This document shows, piece after piece, positions 51,483 to 60,161 of a DNA stretch of 64,000 nucleotides (its first letter is position 1; each line of letters begins with the position of its first letter). Made by a program: the position numbers and the translations under genes. Under the pieces are notes generated by a model. The model saw only the letters and a program-made list of their open reading frames with translations, was not told the origin of the DNA and made no database searches. The DNA is from Prolixibacteraceae bacterium (lineage in GTDB: Bacteria; Bacteroidota; Bacteroidia; Bacteroidales; Prolixibacteraceae): positions 83,598-147,597 of the forward strand of contig JANXYV010000126.1 in the NCBI GenBank assembly GCA_025355875.1, given 5' to 3'.

Positions 51483-53719
51483 TGAAAATGAAGCTTAAAA
51501 AAATATTTCTGTTGTTGTTTTTTGTACAGGCATTTGGGTATAACATTCCTGTACAGGCCCAATCCAAAACAAACAAAACAATCATAGCCCTTTCTAAAAC
51601 ACCGTGTTTACAGGAAGTTTATGCTGCCAAAGAAGTTCGCAGATACCTGTATTTAAGAACTGGTGAATTGCTTTCTATTCAGGAATTGGAAGCAAGAAAG
51701 TTACCAAGTTCAGGAAATATCATTGTAATAGGATCATCGACTGCACCAATTATAAAAGACTTTCCTAAATCGATAAAAATTCAAAATCCCGATTTGCTTT
51801 TAAAACCAGAAGAATATTGGCTGAAAACCTTCAGTCAAAAGGATAGGAAAGTTCTGATGGTAACCGGGAAAGATGCTGTTTCGACACTTTATGCCGCTTA
51901 TAAATTAATGGAAAGCTATGGAATCAGATATACCCTGGCTGGCGATGTAATTCCCGATGGAAAAATTTCGTTGGATCTCCCTGTAATCGATAAGGTATTT
52001 AGCCCGCAATTTGCTGTTCGCGGAATGCTGCCTTACCACAGTTGGAATCCTGAAGGCCCTGAAAACTGGAATGAGGATGCTTACAAGTCATTTTTAACAC
52101 AACAAGTGAAAATGGGCTTGAATTTTATAGGATTGATTTATGATTTTGAAAATAGCGACCGAAGAACTTACGTATTTCCTCCGGAAAAGCAACATTGGGG
52201 TGCGGGCGATTACTTTATTGACACACCTGTTTGCGGAGCTGACCAGGCCATGAAAAGCAATCTTTACGGGAGTGACAAATGGCTGGAAGCCCGTAAATTA
52301 GCCACGCCTGAAGAACAATCGGCCTATATGAAGCAGGTGAATATGAAATTCATGGGCGAAGTATTTTCGTTTGCCCATTTATTCAATATTAAATGTGCCA
52401 TTGGTGCAGAGAATCAGGGCGACCAGGCCTATTTTGAAAAGCTTTTCAACGATATAAGTAAAACGGTAAGTCCGGATTTTTTCTGGATCAGTTCGCCAGA
52501 AACCTGGTCCTATTCTTCGCCGCCTCAAAATACAATCGACGAACTTATAAGTACCTACAAAACTGCCATAGCTGCCCAAAAAGCGACAAATGTACCTTTT
52601 GAAATTGCTTCAATGGGCTGGTCACTGGGGCCGCAAAACGATCCGTTGGTATTGGATCGTAACCTACCGAAAGAGCTAATTATGAGTACTCAGAATTTGA
52701 ATGTCGGAAAAGGAGCAGTTCAGCCCGAATGGGCGCAAATTACCGGACGCAGAAAATGGGACATTCCCTGGATGGAGGACGACTTTAATCTGCTTTCACC
52801 ACAATTATGGGTAAAACGAACTATTCAAAATGCGGAAGATGCTAAAAAGTACGGCTGCGAAGGATTGATAGGGGTTCATTGGCGAACAAAAACCACCACT
52901 CCTCAAATGATGGCCCTCGCTGATTTGGGCTGGAATAAACAACTTGATGTGAAATCATTTTATGATGATTTTGTCCAAACAAACTTTGGGAATGAAGCTG
53001 CCAATGAAATATCTGCCATTTTTCAAAGCATAGATAGTCAGGTTCCTGAAGTATCACAGTGGTTAGACGGATGGCCGGGAGGACTTAAAAAAGATTCTAC
53101 ATATTGGACCGTGAATCATGAAAAGTTTGATTTCGTCAATCAACTGGAAAATCTTCGACCACGAATTAGGGGAAAAGGAAATCTGGAACGATTTGACTAT
53201 TACCTAAATCAATATAAATATTTAAGAGGGTTGGCCAAATTAAGGACTAACATGGGAACTTCGAAACAAGCTGAAAGTTTGCACGAAACCATGAATGCAC
53301 TTATTCAATCAGCGTCAACAGTAGGCGAGATTGGCAACATGGTTTGCATTAGCCGTCAATTGGGAAAAAATGCAGACGCCAATTACACCGGACAACCACA
53401 TCTGATTCTTCTCACGCCCCGTACCAGCTTATTGCCTGATGAAGACCTCAAACTAGATGTGTTTTTCATCGACAACGGAAATCCTCAAAAAGTGGAGTTC
53501 TTATGGAAGCCTCTGGGTGAAAATAAATTCAGGAAAGTGGAAGCGCAAAGGCAGCTAAGAAATCATTTTACGATTAAGTTGGCTGCAAAGATGATTAATG
53601 GTCAGGACATTGAATATTACATCAAAGGGATTACGGCAAGCAATGCAGAACTTTATTTCCCGGCAACAGCTCCTGAACGTTGCCAAACTGTTGTCAAACT
53701 CACAAACGAAATACCATAA
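51482..53719 (+). CDS. unassigned glycosidase-like protein with GH20b-type N-terminal domain
   Basis: A 745-residue exported protein. Signal peptide KKIFLLLFFVQAFGYNIPVQA. Residues 30-170 match the alpha-glucuronidase/hexosaminidase N-terminal domain pattern (TPCLQEVYAAKEVRRYLYLR, IIVIGSSTAPII, STLYAAYKLMESYGIRYTLAGDVIP). A barrel-like region follows (FAVRGMLPYHSWNPEGPENW, QVKMGLNFIGLIYDFE, GVHWRTKTTTPQMMALADL) and a C-terminal beta domain with EYYIKG. It resembles GH67/GH115/GH20-related enzymes in its domain start but carries no catalytic motif I can assign. It is translationally coupled to the second GH63-like gene. Confidence 0.6.
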   Translation: MKMKLKKIFLLLFFVQAFGYNIPVQAQSKTNKTIIALSKTPCLQEVYAAKEVRRYLYLRTGELLSIQELEARKLPSSGNIIVIGSSTAPIIKDFPKSIKIQNPDLLLKPEEYWLKTFSQKDRKVLMVTGKDAVSTLYAAYKLMESYGIRYTLAGDVIPDGKISLDLPVIDKVFSPQFAVRGMLPYHSWNPEGPENWNEDAYKSFLTQQVKMGLNFIGLIYDFENSDRRTYVFPPEKQHWGAGDYFIDTPVCGADQAMKSNLYGSDKWLEARKLATPEEQSAYMKQVNMKFMGEVFSFAHLFNIKCAIGAENQGDQAYFEKLFNDISKTVSPDFFWISSPETWSYSSPPQNTIDELISTYKTAIAAQKATNVPFEIASMGWSLGPQNDPLVLDRNLPKELIMSTQNLNVGKGAVQPEWAQITGRRKWDIPWMEDDFNLLSPQLWVKRTIQNAEDAKKYGCEGLIGVHWRTKTTTPQMMALADLGWNKQLDVKSFYDDFVQTNFGNEAANEISAIFQSIDSQVPEVSQWLDGWPGGLKKDSTYWTVNHEKFDFVNQLENLRPRIRGKGNLERFDYYLNQYKYLRGLAKLRTNMGTSKQAESLHETMNALIQSASTVGEIGNMVCISRQLGKNADANYTGQPHLILLTPRTSLLPDEDLKLDVFFIDNGNPQKVEFLWKPLGENKFRKVEAQRQLRNHFTIKLAAKMINGQDIEYYIKGITASNAELYFPATAPERCQTVVKLTNEIP

Positions 53720-53744
53720 TAACAGTTTATAACGCCAGTCACAA

Positions 53745-55922
53745 ATGAAACTTAAAAATCTAAAACTTAACCGAAGAATAATTCAAATGATAAAGATAGA
53801 AATTCAAATTTTGCTGATATTGCTTTGTCTGTTATCCATTCATAGCAATGGAGCGGATCTCCATGTGTCAGTTTCAGCGCCTGACGGAGGAACCGGGACA
53901 GAAACGGCTCCCTACAAAACCATTCAGGCTGCGGCTTCAGTCGCAAAACCTGGTGACAAGGTGATTATTCACGCAGGAACTTACCGGGAAACGGTTACTC
54001 CCGCTTTTTCAGGAACTGCAAATGCCCGAATTACCTACATGACATACAATAATGATTTGGTTATTATTGATGGAACAGATCCAGTTACAAATTGGACACT
54101 ACATTCCGGGAATATATACAGGGCTAAAATGTCATGGGATTTGGGTGGGGAAAACCAGGTATTTGTAGATGATAAAATGGCACACTTGGCACGCTGGCCA
54201 AATGTATCTGAAGCAAGTATTGATGATCCATTTTTCGTGCTTACTAACTTTAGCGCTGCACAATCAGGCAGTACAGCGGCAAAAGTAGTTGACAACAAAT
54301 TACCCGTAAAGCCAGATAATTTTTACAAAGGTTGTACGCTTTGGGCATGTTTTGGCGTTAAGTGGACTTCATTTGGAACAACAGTAACTGGCTCAAAAGG
54401 AAATACACTTACCTATCCAAGTACCAACAATCCTGATCATGCGCCATTCTCAAATTCATATGGAAATTTTATCTCAACAGATAAAGAATTGTATTTTCTT
54501 TCAGGTAAGTATGAACTTCTGGATTGCCCCAATGAATGGTATCTCGATCCAGTAAAAGACAGTTTGTATATCATAGTAAAAGCGGGAGTTGACCCCAATA
54601 CCACTGTTAAAGCAAAAAGTCGCAAGATCGCTATTAATATGAATAGCAGATCTTACATTACGGTTAAAAACATCCACATTTTTGGTGCTACAATTACCAT
54701 GTCGAATGCTAATTATTGCACCTTGGATGGCATTGATGCTAAGTTTATTACCCACCATTCACTGGCAAACGTAAAGCTTTACGAAATCAGCTTTGTTCAG
54801 TTATTGAACCGAAATGGAATTGACTTTAGTGGTCAGGGTGATACCATCAAAAATTGTGTCATTAAGTATAGTGCCGGATGTGGTGTCAAGGTAGGTGGGA
54901 AGAATCATGTAATCGACAATAATGATATTCAGTATTGTAATTACGTGGGTCAATATTGCGAGGGAATAAACTCTACAGATGGTGCATCAAATAATATCAG
55001 AATTACCAGAAATAAGGTATGGTATACCGGTGGCCCTTTAATCAACTGTTTCAGCAACCAAAATAATACCAACGGGAACAAGATTTTCTACAACGACTTA
55101 GCTTACGGTGAGCTATTGGGCGATGATAGGGGTGGCGTGAATGGATCGAACTACGAAGTAGCTTACAATTGGGTTCATGATCTTGGGGCAGGTCTTGCAC
55201 ATGGCATTGTTCCGGGTTTATATACCGATGTTTCAAGCGATTACGCTACCTATCATCACAATGTGGTTTGGAATCTGAAATATAATAAAACTGCTCATAT
55301 TCTGATTAACAACACTGCAAGTCCGGCAAATGGTAATCAGGGAATATTCGTATATAATAACACAGGCTGGGGTGCGGGTTGGGAACAAACCATGACAGCG
55401 GGTTTGTGGCAAACGATCATTACTGATAAAAATAATTTATGCAATCCTCCATCCACAACTTTCGTTGATGCTTCAAAATTCGATTTCAGGTTAAAATCAA
55501 CAGCTACCAATGCCATAGATAAAGGAGTAATAATCCCGGGATTTACGGATGGCTTTATTGGTTCGAAGCCAGATCTTGGCGCCTATGAATATGGTTCAAC
55601 CGATGGAAGTTCTGACTGGAAAGCAGGCATTGGAGTTAAAATGTATTATCCAAATGGAGGATTTCCGTCAGAAATTGAAGGGAAATATTTGGCAAATTCA
55701 ACCATTACGGTTTATCCAAATCCGACAAGTCAAATTTTAAATTTTAAAAATATGGAACTTGGTTCAAGGGTTTTGGTAAGTAACATTAACGGTACAATTG
55801 TAATGGAACAGGTTTTAACCGAGCCAAAACTAAATATTGGCAGTTTGCCCGAAGGAATTTATATACTGAAAGTTATAAGTTTGGATTACCAGTTCAGCAC
55901 AATAAAAATTGTAAAATACTGA
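53745..55922 (+). CDS. parallel beta-helix protein with T9SS domain, copy 1
   Basis: A 725-residue secreted protein. Signal peptide around residues 16-36 (IEIQILLILLCLLSIHSNG). The N-terminus of the mature protein is a DUF1565-like pattern (GTGTETAPYKTIQAAASVAKP, DKVIIHAGTYRETV). A right-handed parallel beta-helix spans about 250-560 with repeated short turns (NCVIKYSAGCGVKVGGKNHV, NNDIQYCN). The last 75 residues form a T9SS C-terminal domain (TVYPNPTSQILNF ... GIYILKVIS). Such folds are typical of polysaccharide lyases, galacturonidases and epimerases; the catalytic residues are not evident. The homologue at 60162 shares the insert FVDDKMAHLARWP. Confidence 0.78.
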   Translation: MKLKNLKLNRRIIQMIKIEIQILLILLCLLSIHSNGADLHVSVSAPDGGTGTETAPYKTIQAAASVAKPGDKVIIHAGTYRETVTPAFSGTANARITYMTYNNDLVIIDGTDPVTNWTLHSGNIYRAKMSWDLGGENQVFVDDKMAHLARWPNVSEASIDDPFFVLTNFSAAQSGSTAAKVVDNKLPVKPDNFYKGCTLWACFGVKWTSFGTTVTGSKGNTLTYPSTNNPDHAPFSNSYGNFISTDKELYFLSGKYELLDCPNEWYLDPVKDSLYIIVKAGVDPNTTVKAKSRKIAINMNSRSYITVKNIHIFGATITMSNANYCTLDGIDAKFITHHSLANVKLYEISFVQLLNRNGIDFSGQGDTIKNCVIKYSAGCGVKVGGKNHVIDNNDIQYCNYVGQYCEGINSTDGASNNIRITRNKVWYTGGPLINCFSNQNNTNGNKIFYNDLAYGELLGDDRGGVNGSNYEVAYNWVHDLGAGLAHGIVPGLYTDVSSDYATYHHNVVWNLKYNKTAHILINNTASPANGNQGIFVYNNTGWGAGWEQTMTAGLWQTIITDKNNLCNPPSTTFVDASKFDFRLKSTATNAIDKGVIIPGFTDGFIGSKPDLGAYEYGSTDGSSDWKAGIGVKMYYPNGGFPSEIEGKYLANSTITVYPNPTSQILNFKNMELGSRVLVSNINGTIVMEQVLTEPKLNIGSLPEGIYILKVISLDYQFSTIKIVKY

Positions 55923-55976
55923 GATAAAATTGTATTGAACCAACCTATAAAATTTCATTTCTATAAAATTATAAAT

Positions 55977-57971
55977 ATGAGAAATCACCAACAAAAAAGG
56001 GGTAAGCTTATTCTGCTTTTGACCTTAATGGTCTTCCTCCTACTTCAAGGCAAAGTATTCGCCCAATCGGCTTCGTTGCCAACTGACCGGGGCCGGCTTA
56101 AAATAGTAAAGATAAAGGATATCCGAGAGGGAGACTCCTTGCTTGTTGTTAGAACTGACGCAAATACCCCGTTAAGAGGCGCTTCTCCTTCTATTGAGAA
56201 AAAACAGGTTCAGCTATCTTCGATTAGGGAAGGTTTTATCAAAGATCAGAGTAACGCCGGAATGAATGCCATCCGGTTGGTTTGGTTTGAAGCCTGGCAA
56301 AAGGGCGCCGGTTATGATGCATTCACTAATTTTAATAATCCTACAGAAGTAAAGCATTGTCTGGAAATGATTGAAACATACGTAAATCTATGTTCTAAAT
56401 ATGGCATGTATTGCATTATTAATTTTCACAGTGGTTTTGGATTTGTTTATGATGAAGCTTATGCAACTCAAATGTGGACAACCGTAGCGGCTCATTTCAA
56501 AAACCGCACGCATGTTGCTTTTGAAATTGCCAATGAACCGTGTAACGATTTCAATACATGGATGGGAAATGCTGAAATGCAGAAATACGCGAATGTTTAT
56601 AATATTGTAAAATCAGCTGCTCCAAACACAATGCAAATAGTGCTTACCCCAAATAGATTGCCTGATTCGTACCCTACGGCAGTTGATTTAGCCACAAAAT
56701 TGAAAAGTTTGACAACTATTGACTGGAGTAATACGGTTGTAGGATATCATCTTTATGGCGGCTCACTTACAAGTATCAGGAATTTACACAAGAAATTTCC
56801 CGCCCTGCCAACCGAAAATAATTTTCCGGCAAATTCAGGCGCAAACAAAGACCCTTGGGGTGGAGTAAGTTTAGACGGCGACTATTATACCTCGCAAACC
56901 TGCGAAAAGTTTGGGATTGGCTGGCTACATTGGGCAATGACAGGCGATAACAGCGGATATGAAAGTTGGTATGGCAATTGGCCTTTTTTTCTGAAAGATG
57001 CGTTGGTGAAAGACTGGTATTGGCCAAAAGATCAATTGGGAAATCCGGATTCTACGCCTCCAACAAGCCCAACAAACGAAAAAATATCAAACATCACCGG
57101 GAATGGGTGCAAGCTTACCTGGAATGTTTCAACCGATGATAACGGCGTGAGTTTTTACGGGATTTTTAACGGCAGCAAATATTTGGGAGTTGCATTAACA
57201 AATTCTTGCACTTTATCAGGTTTAACGCAAAACACCTCCTATACCGTAACTATAAAAGCCCGTGATGCCGCCGGAAACTGGAGTAATGCAAGTTCTGAAA
57301 TTATTTTTAAAACATTAGAAAATATAGCTTTAAACAAAACTGCAGAGGCAAGTTCAGTTTCTTCCACTAATTATTCGGCTTCAAAAGCTGTTGATGGGAT
57401 TGCCTCCACACAATGGCGCAGCGGTGCAACCGATGCAAGCCCATGGATAAAAATTGATTTGGGCGACTTTTATACTTTGAACAATCTGAAAATAACGTGG
57501 TCAACATCCTACGCGACCAGTTATTTGATTGAAACTTCTGCCGATGGTATTACTTACAAAACGTTAAAAAGCTTAACAAGCCAAAATGGAGCTGATGATG
57601 AACTTACTGGTTTAAATACAACAACCAGATTTGTGCGACTTTCAGTGAAAACAGCTTCCGTTACAGGCGGTGTTTCTTTAATTAGTTTCGAAATTTATGG
57701 AACTTTTGCCTGGGCCACTTCGGCATCAACAATTCAATTGGAAGGCTGCGATATTTTTCCAAATCCGGCTTCAAATTCTGTTACCTTAAATAATTTACCT
57801 TTAAATGCCCAGTTAGTAATTTTGTCGGTTGATGGCAAGGTTGTTTATAAAAGGGAAAATATAAATGTCCATTCACTAACCATCAATGTAAGTAGCTTTA
57901 AAAAAGGGCTTTATCTGATATCATTGAAAACAAACACAAGATCAATACTTAAAAAATTAGTTATGCAATAG
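55977..57971 (+). CDS. GH5-like endoglycanase with Fn3, F5/8 C and T9SS domains
   Basis: A 664-residue secreted modular enzyme. Signal peptide (LILLLTLMVFLLLQGKVFAQ). The TIM-barrel catalytic domain covers about 40-350: GMNAIRLVWF, YGMYCIINFHSGFGF, AFEIANEPCN (acid/base Glu187), and FPALPTENNF (likely nucleophile Glu280). A fibronectin type III domain (about 365-445), an F5/8 type C / CBM32-like domain (NIALNKTAEASSVSSTNYSA ... about 455-580) and a T9SS C-terminal domain (DIFPNPASNSVTL) follow. Substrate could be beta-mannan, glucan or xylan. The ATG at 55977 is chosen over a TTG 42 bases upstream. Confidence 0.78.
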   Translation: MRNHQQKRGKLILLLTLMVFLLLQGKVFAQSASLPTDRGRLKIVKIKDIREGDSLLVVRTDANTPLRGASPSIEKKQVQLSSIREGFIKDQSNAGMNAIRLVWFEAWQKGAGYDAFTNFNNPTEVKHCLEMIETYVNLCSKYGMYCIINFHSGFGFVYDEAYATQMWTTVAAHFKNRTHVAFEIANEPCNDFNTWMGNAEMQKYANVYNIVKSAAPNTMQIVLTPNRLPDSYPTAVDLATKLKSLTTIDWSNTVVGYHLYGGSLTSIRNLHKKFPALPTENNFPANSGANKDPWGGVSLDGDYYTSQTCEKFGIGWLHWAMTGDNSGYESWYGNWPFFLKDALVKDWYWPKDQLGNPDSTPPTSPTNEKISNITGNGCKLTWNVSTDDNGVSFYGIFNGSKYLGVALTNSCTLSGLTQNTSYTVTIKARDAAGNWSNASSEIIFKTLENIALNKTAEASSVSSTNYSASKAVDGIASTQWRSGATDASPWIKIDLGDFYTLNNLKITWSTSYATSYLIETSADGITYKTLKSLTSQNGADDELTGLNTTTRFVRLSVKTASVTGGVSLISFEIYGTFAWATSASTIQLEGCDIFPNPASNSVTLNNLPLNAQLVILSVDGKVVYKRENINVHSLTINVSSFKKGLYLISLKTNTRSILKKLVMQ

Positions 57972-58061
57972 TTGGATTCCTTCATTAAAACACTTAACCA
58001 GGAATCCTGTACATCACTAATTTTACAGAAGATTGAAAATTAATTGAAAATTAAACGAACG

Positions 58062-60140
58062 ATGAAATCTAAAAAACTAATCATTTTCGCAATCATGCTG
58101 ATCAGCCTAACTGGCTTTGCACAGCTAAAACAACGCACAATAAACGAACCTATGCCTTCGCGTCAGGTTCACCTCGATTTTCATACTTCGGAATTTATTC
58201 CCGGAATCGGTGAAAAATTTGATAAAAAACAGTTTCAGGAAGCCCTGAAAATTGGTCATATCAATTCGATTAACGTTTTTGCCAAATGCCACCACAGCTG
58301 GAGTTATTATCCAACGAAAATTGGGAATCAGCACCCTAACCTGAAATTTGATTTGCTGGGGGCTGAAATTGAAGCTTGTCACGAAATTGGTGTGAAATGC
58401 CCTATTTATTACAGTGTGGGTTGGTCGGCAACCGAAGCAGCCGAGCATCCCGATTGGGTGGCTCGTGAAAAGAACGGCCAATTTCAGGGCTTGCTATGGG
58501 ATTTTAATGCAAAACCTACCGATGTGAAAACCGAAAATGCCTGGTTGTGGCTTTGTCCGGCCAATACCGGTCCATATCACCAGCACATTATGAAACAGGT
58601 AAAAGAAATCTGCGAAAACTATGCTGTTGATGGTTTTTGGTTTGATATTTACCATGTTATGGACAATGGCTGCTATTGCCAATATTGCATGGCTCGCATG
58701 AAAAAGGAAGGAATTGATATTAATGACCATGCGGCAGTAGTAAAAAGTACAGCATTTGCTGTAAAGGAACACATGCGCGAACTACGTGAATTAATCGCTC
58801 AATATCATCCAAAAGCGACGGTATATTTTAACAGTGCGACCCATCTGGTGAATAAAGGTGGTTTTGTAAATCGGTTGTACGATATGAATACACAGCAGGA
58901 ACTGGAAGATTTGCCCACTGTTTGGGGCGGATATGATAAACTTCCGCTTGAAGCCAAATACCATCTGCAAAACGGAAATCCGATTGTAGCCATGAGTGGT
59001 AAATTTCACAAATCATGGGGTGAATTTGGTGGGTTCAAAAATTCGGATGCGATAAAATACGAGGCAGCTGCCATGATTTCTTATGGCGCTTCCTGCAACT
59101 TTGGCGACCAGTTACATCCTTCAGGAATAATGGATATTGAAACCTATCGGAACATTGGAAAAGCTTATGAATATGTTGAGAAAATTGAAAAATATGGTTT
59201 GGGCGGAATGCCTGTTTCCAAATTGGGAATGTGGTTGACCCTAAACGACAAGGCTGATCATGGGGTAGTTAATATGTTGCTTGAAACTCACAACGATTTC
59301 ATTGTTGCCAATGAACAGAATTTGAATCAACTTGAATTATTAATAATTCCAAGTCAACAATGTTTGACTGAGAATCAGGCGCAGAAAATTAACGACTGGG
59401 TAAAACGCGGCGGCAAACTGATTGTTTTTGGTGAAGGGGCTTTAGACGCAGCAACTGGTAAAAAGTTTATTCTTGATATTGGAGCCGATTATCTTGGAAA
59501 TTCAGCATTTAATTTCGATTTTACGGTGGTAAAACCCGAATTGAGCAAAGATGTAGTGAGCACACCTTTTCTGAACTACGAACCGGCGTTACTTTGCAAA
59601 CCCAGCACTGCCAAAACTTTAGCTGTTATTCGCGAACCCTATTTTAACCGGACCTGGGAAAAATATTCCGGTCACAGGGCAACGCCTTATCAACTGGAAG
59701 ATTCTCAATATCCGGCAGTCGTTCAAAATGGAAATGTTATCTGGTTTGCGCATAAACTAGATCAAATGTATTACACCTCTGCCGTTCGCCTGCACCGTCA
59801 ACTGGTTGAAAATGCCATCGACCTTTTGTATCAAAAACCATTGCTTGCGGTTAAAAATTTGCCAAGTTGCGGAAGGGTAAGTTTCCTGAAGCAGGAAAAA
59901 GATAACCGCTATGTGGCTCATTTGCTTTACGCACCTGCCTTGCAGCGTGGCGAAGTGATGGTAATTGAAGACCTGTTGCCGGTTCCGGGAGTTGAAATCG
60001 AAGTGAATGTTCCTGAAAAAGTTAAGAAAGTGTATCAGATTCCGGATGGTAAAAAGCTTGATTTCAAACGAAAAGACCACAAACTGATCGTAAAAGTTCC
60101 GACATTTACCATGCATACCGGAATTGTGCTGGAATACTAA
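58062..60140 (+). CDS. GHL6/GH42-like glycosidase with trimerisation-type domain
   Basis: A 692-residue exported protein. Signal peptide LIIFAIMLISLTGFAQ. The N-terminal TIM-barrel (about 25-350) contains FHTSEFIPGIGEKFD, INVFAKCHHSWSYYPTK, HEIGVKCPIYYSVGWSATEA, VDGFWFDIYHVMDNGCYCQY (the acidic FDI is the likely catalytic site, beside a CYCQYC cysteine cluster) and SCNFGDQLHPSGIMD. A GH42-type trimerisation-like fold follows (about 400-560, LELLIIPSQQCLTENQAQKI, KRGGKLIVFGEG). The match is to hypothetical glycosyl hydrolase 6 proteins; substrate unknown. A TTG upstream is not used because the signal peptide begins at the ATG. Confidence 0.68.
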   Translation: MKSKKLIIFAIMLISLTGFAQLKQRTINEPMPSRQVHLDFHTSEFIPGIGEKFDKKQFQEALKIGHINSINVFAKCHHSWSYYPTKIGNQHPNLKFDLLGAEIEACHEIGVKCPIYYSVGWSATEAAEHPDWVAREKNGQFQGLLWDFNAKPTDVKTENAWLWLCPANTGPYHQHIMKQVKEICENYAVDGFWFDIYHVMDNGCYCQYCMARMKKEGIDINDHAAVVKSTAFAVKEHMRELRELIAQYHPKATVYFNSATHLVNKGGFVNRLYDMNTQQELEDLPTVWGGYDKLPLEAKYHLQNGNPIVAMSGKFHKSWGEFGGFKNSDAIKYEAAAMISYGASCNFGDQLHPSGIMDIETYRNIGKAYEYVEKIEKYGLGGMPVSKLGMWLTLNDKADHGVVNMLLETHNDFIVANEQNLNQLELLIIPSQQCLTENQAQKINDWVKRGGKLIVFGEGALDAATGKKFILDIGADYLGNSAFNFDFTVVKPELSKDVVSTPFLNYEPALLCKPSTAKTLAVIREPYFNRTWEKYSGHRATPYQLEDSQYPAVVQNGNVIWFAHKLDQMYYTSAVRLHRQLVENAIDLLYQKPLLAVKNLPSCGRVSFLKQEKDNRYVAHLLYAPALQRGEVMVIEDLLPVPGVEIEVNVPEKVKKVYQIPDGKKLDFKRKDHKLIVKVPTFTMHTGIVLEY

Positions 60141-60161
60141 ACCACTTTCAAAATCAACCAA

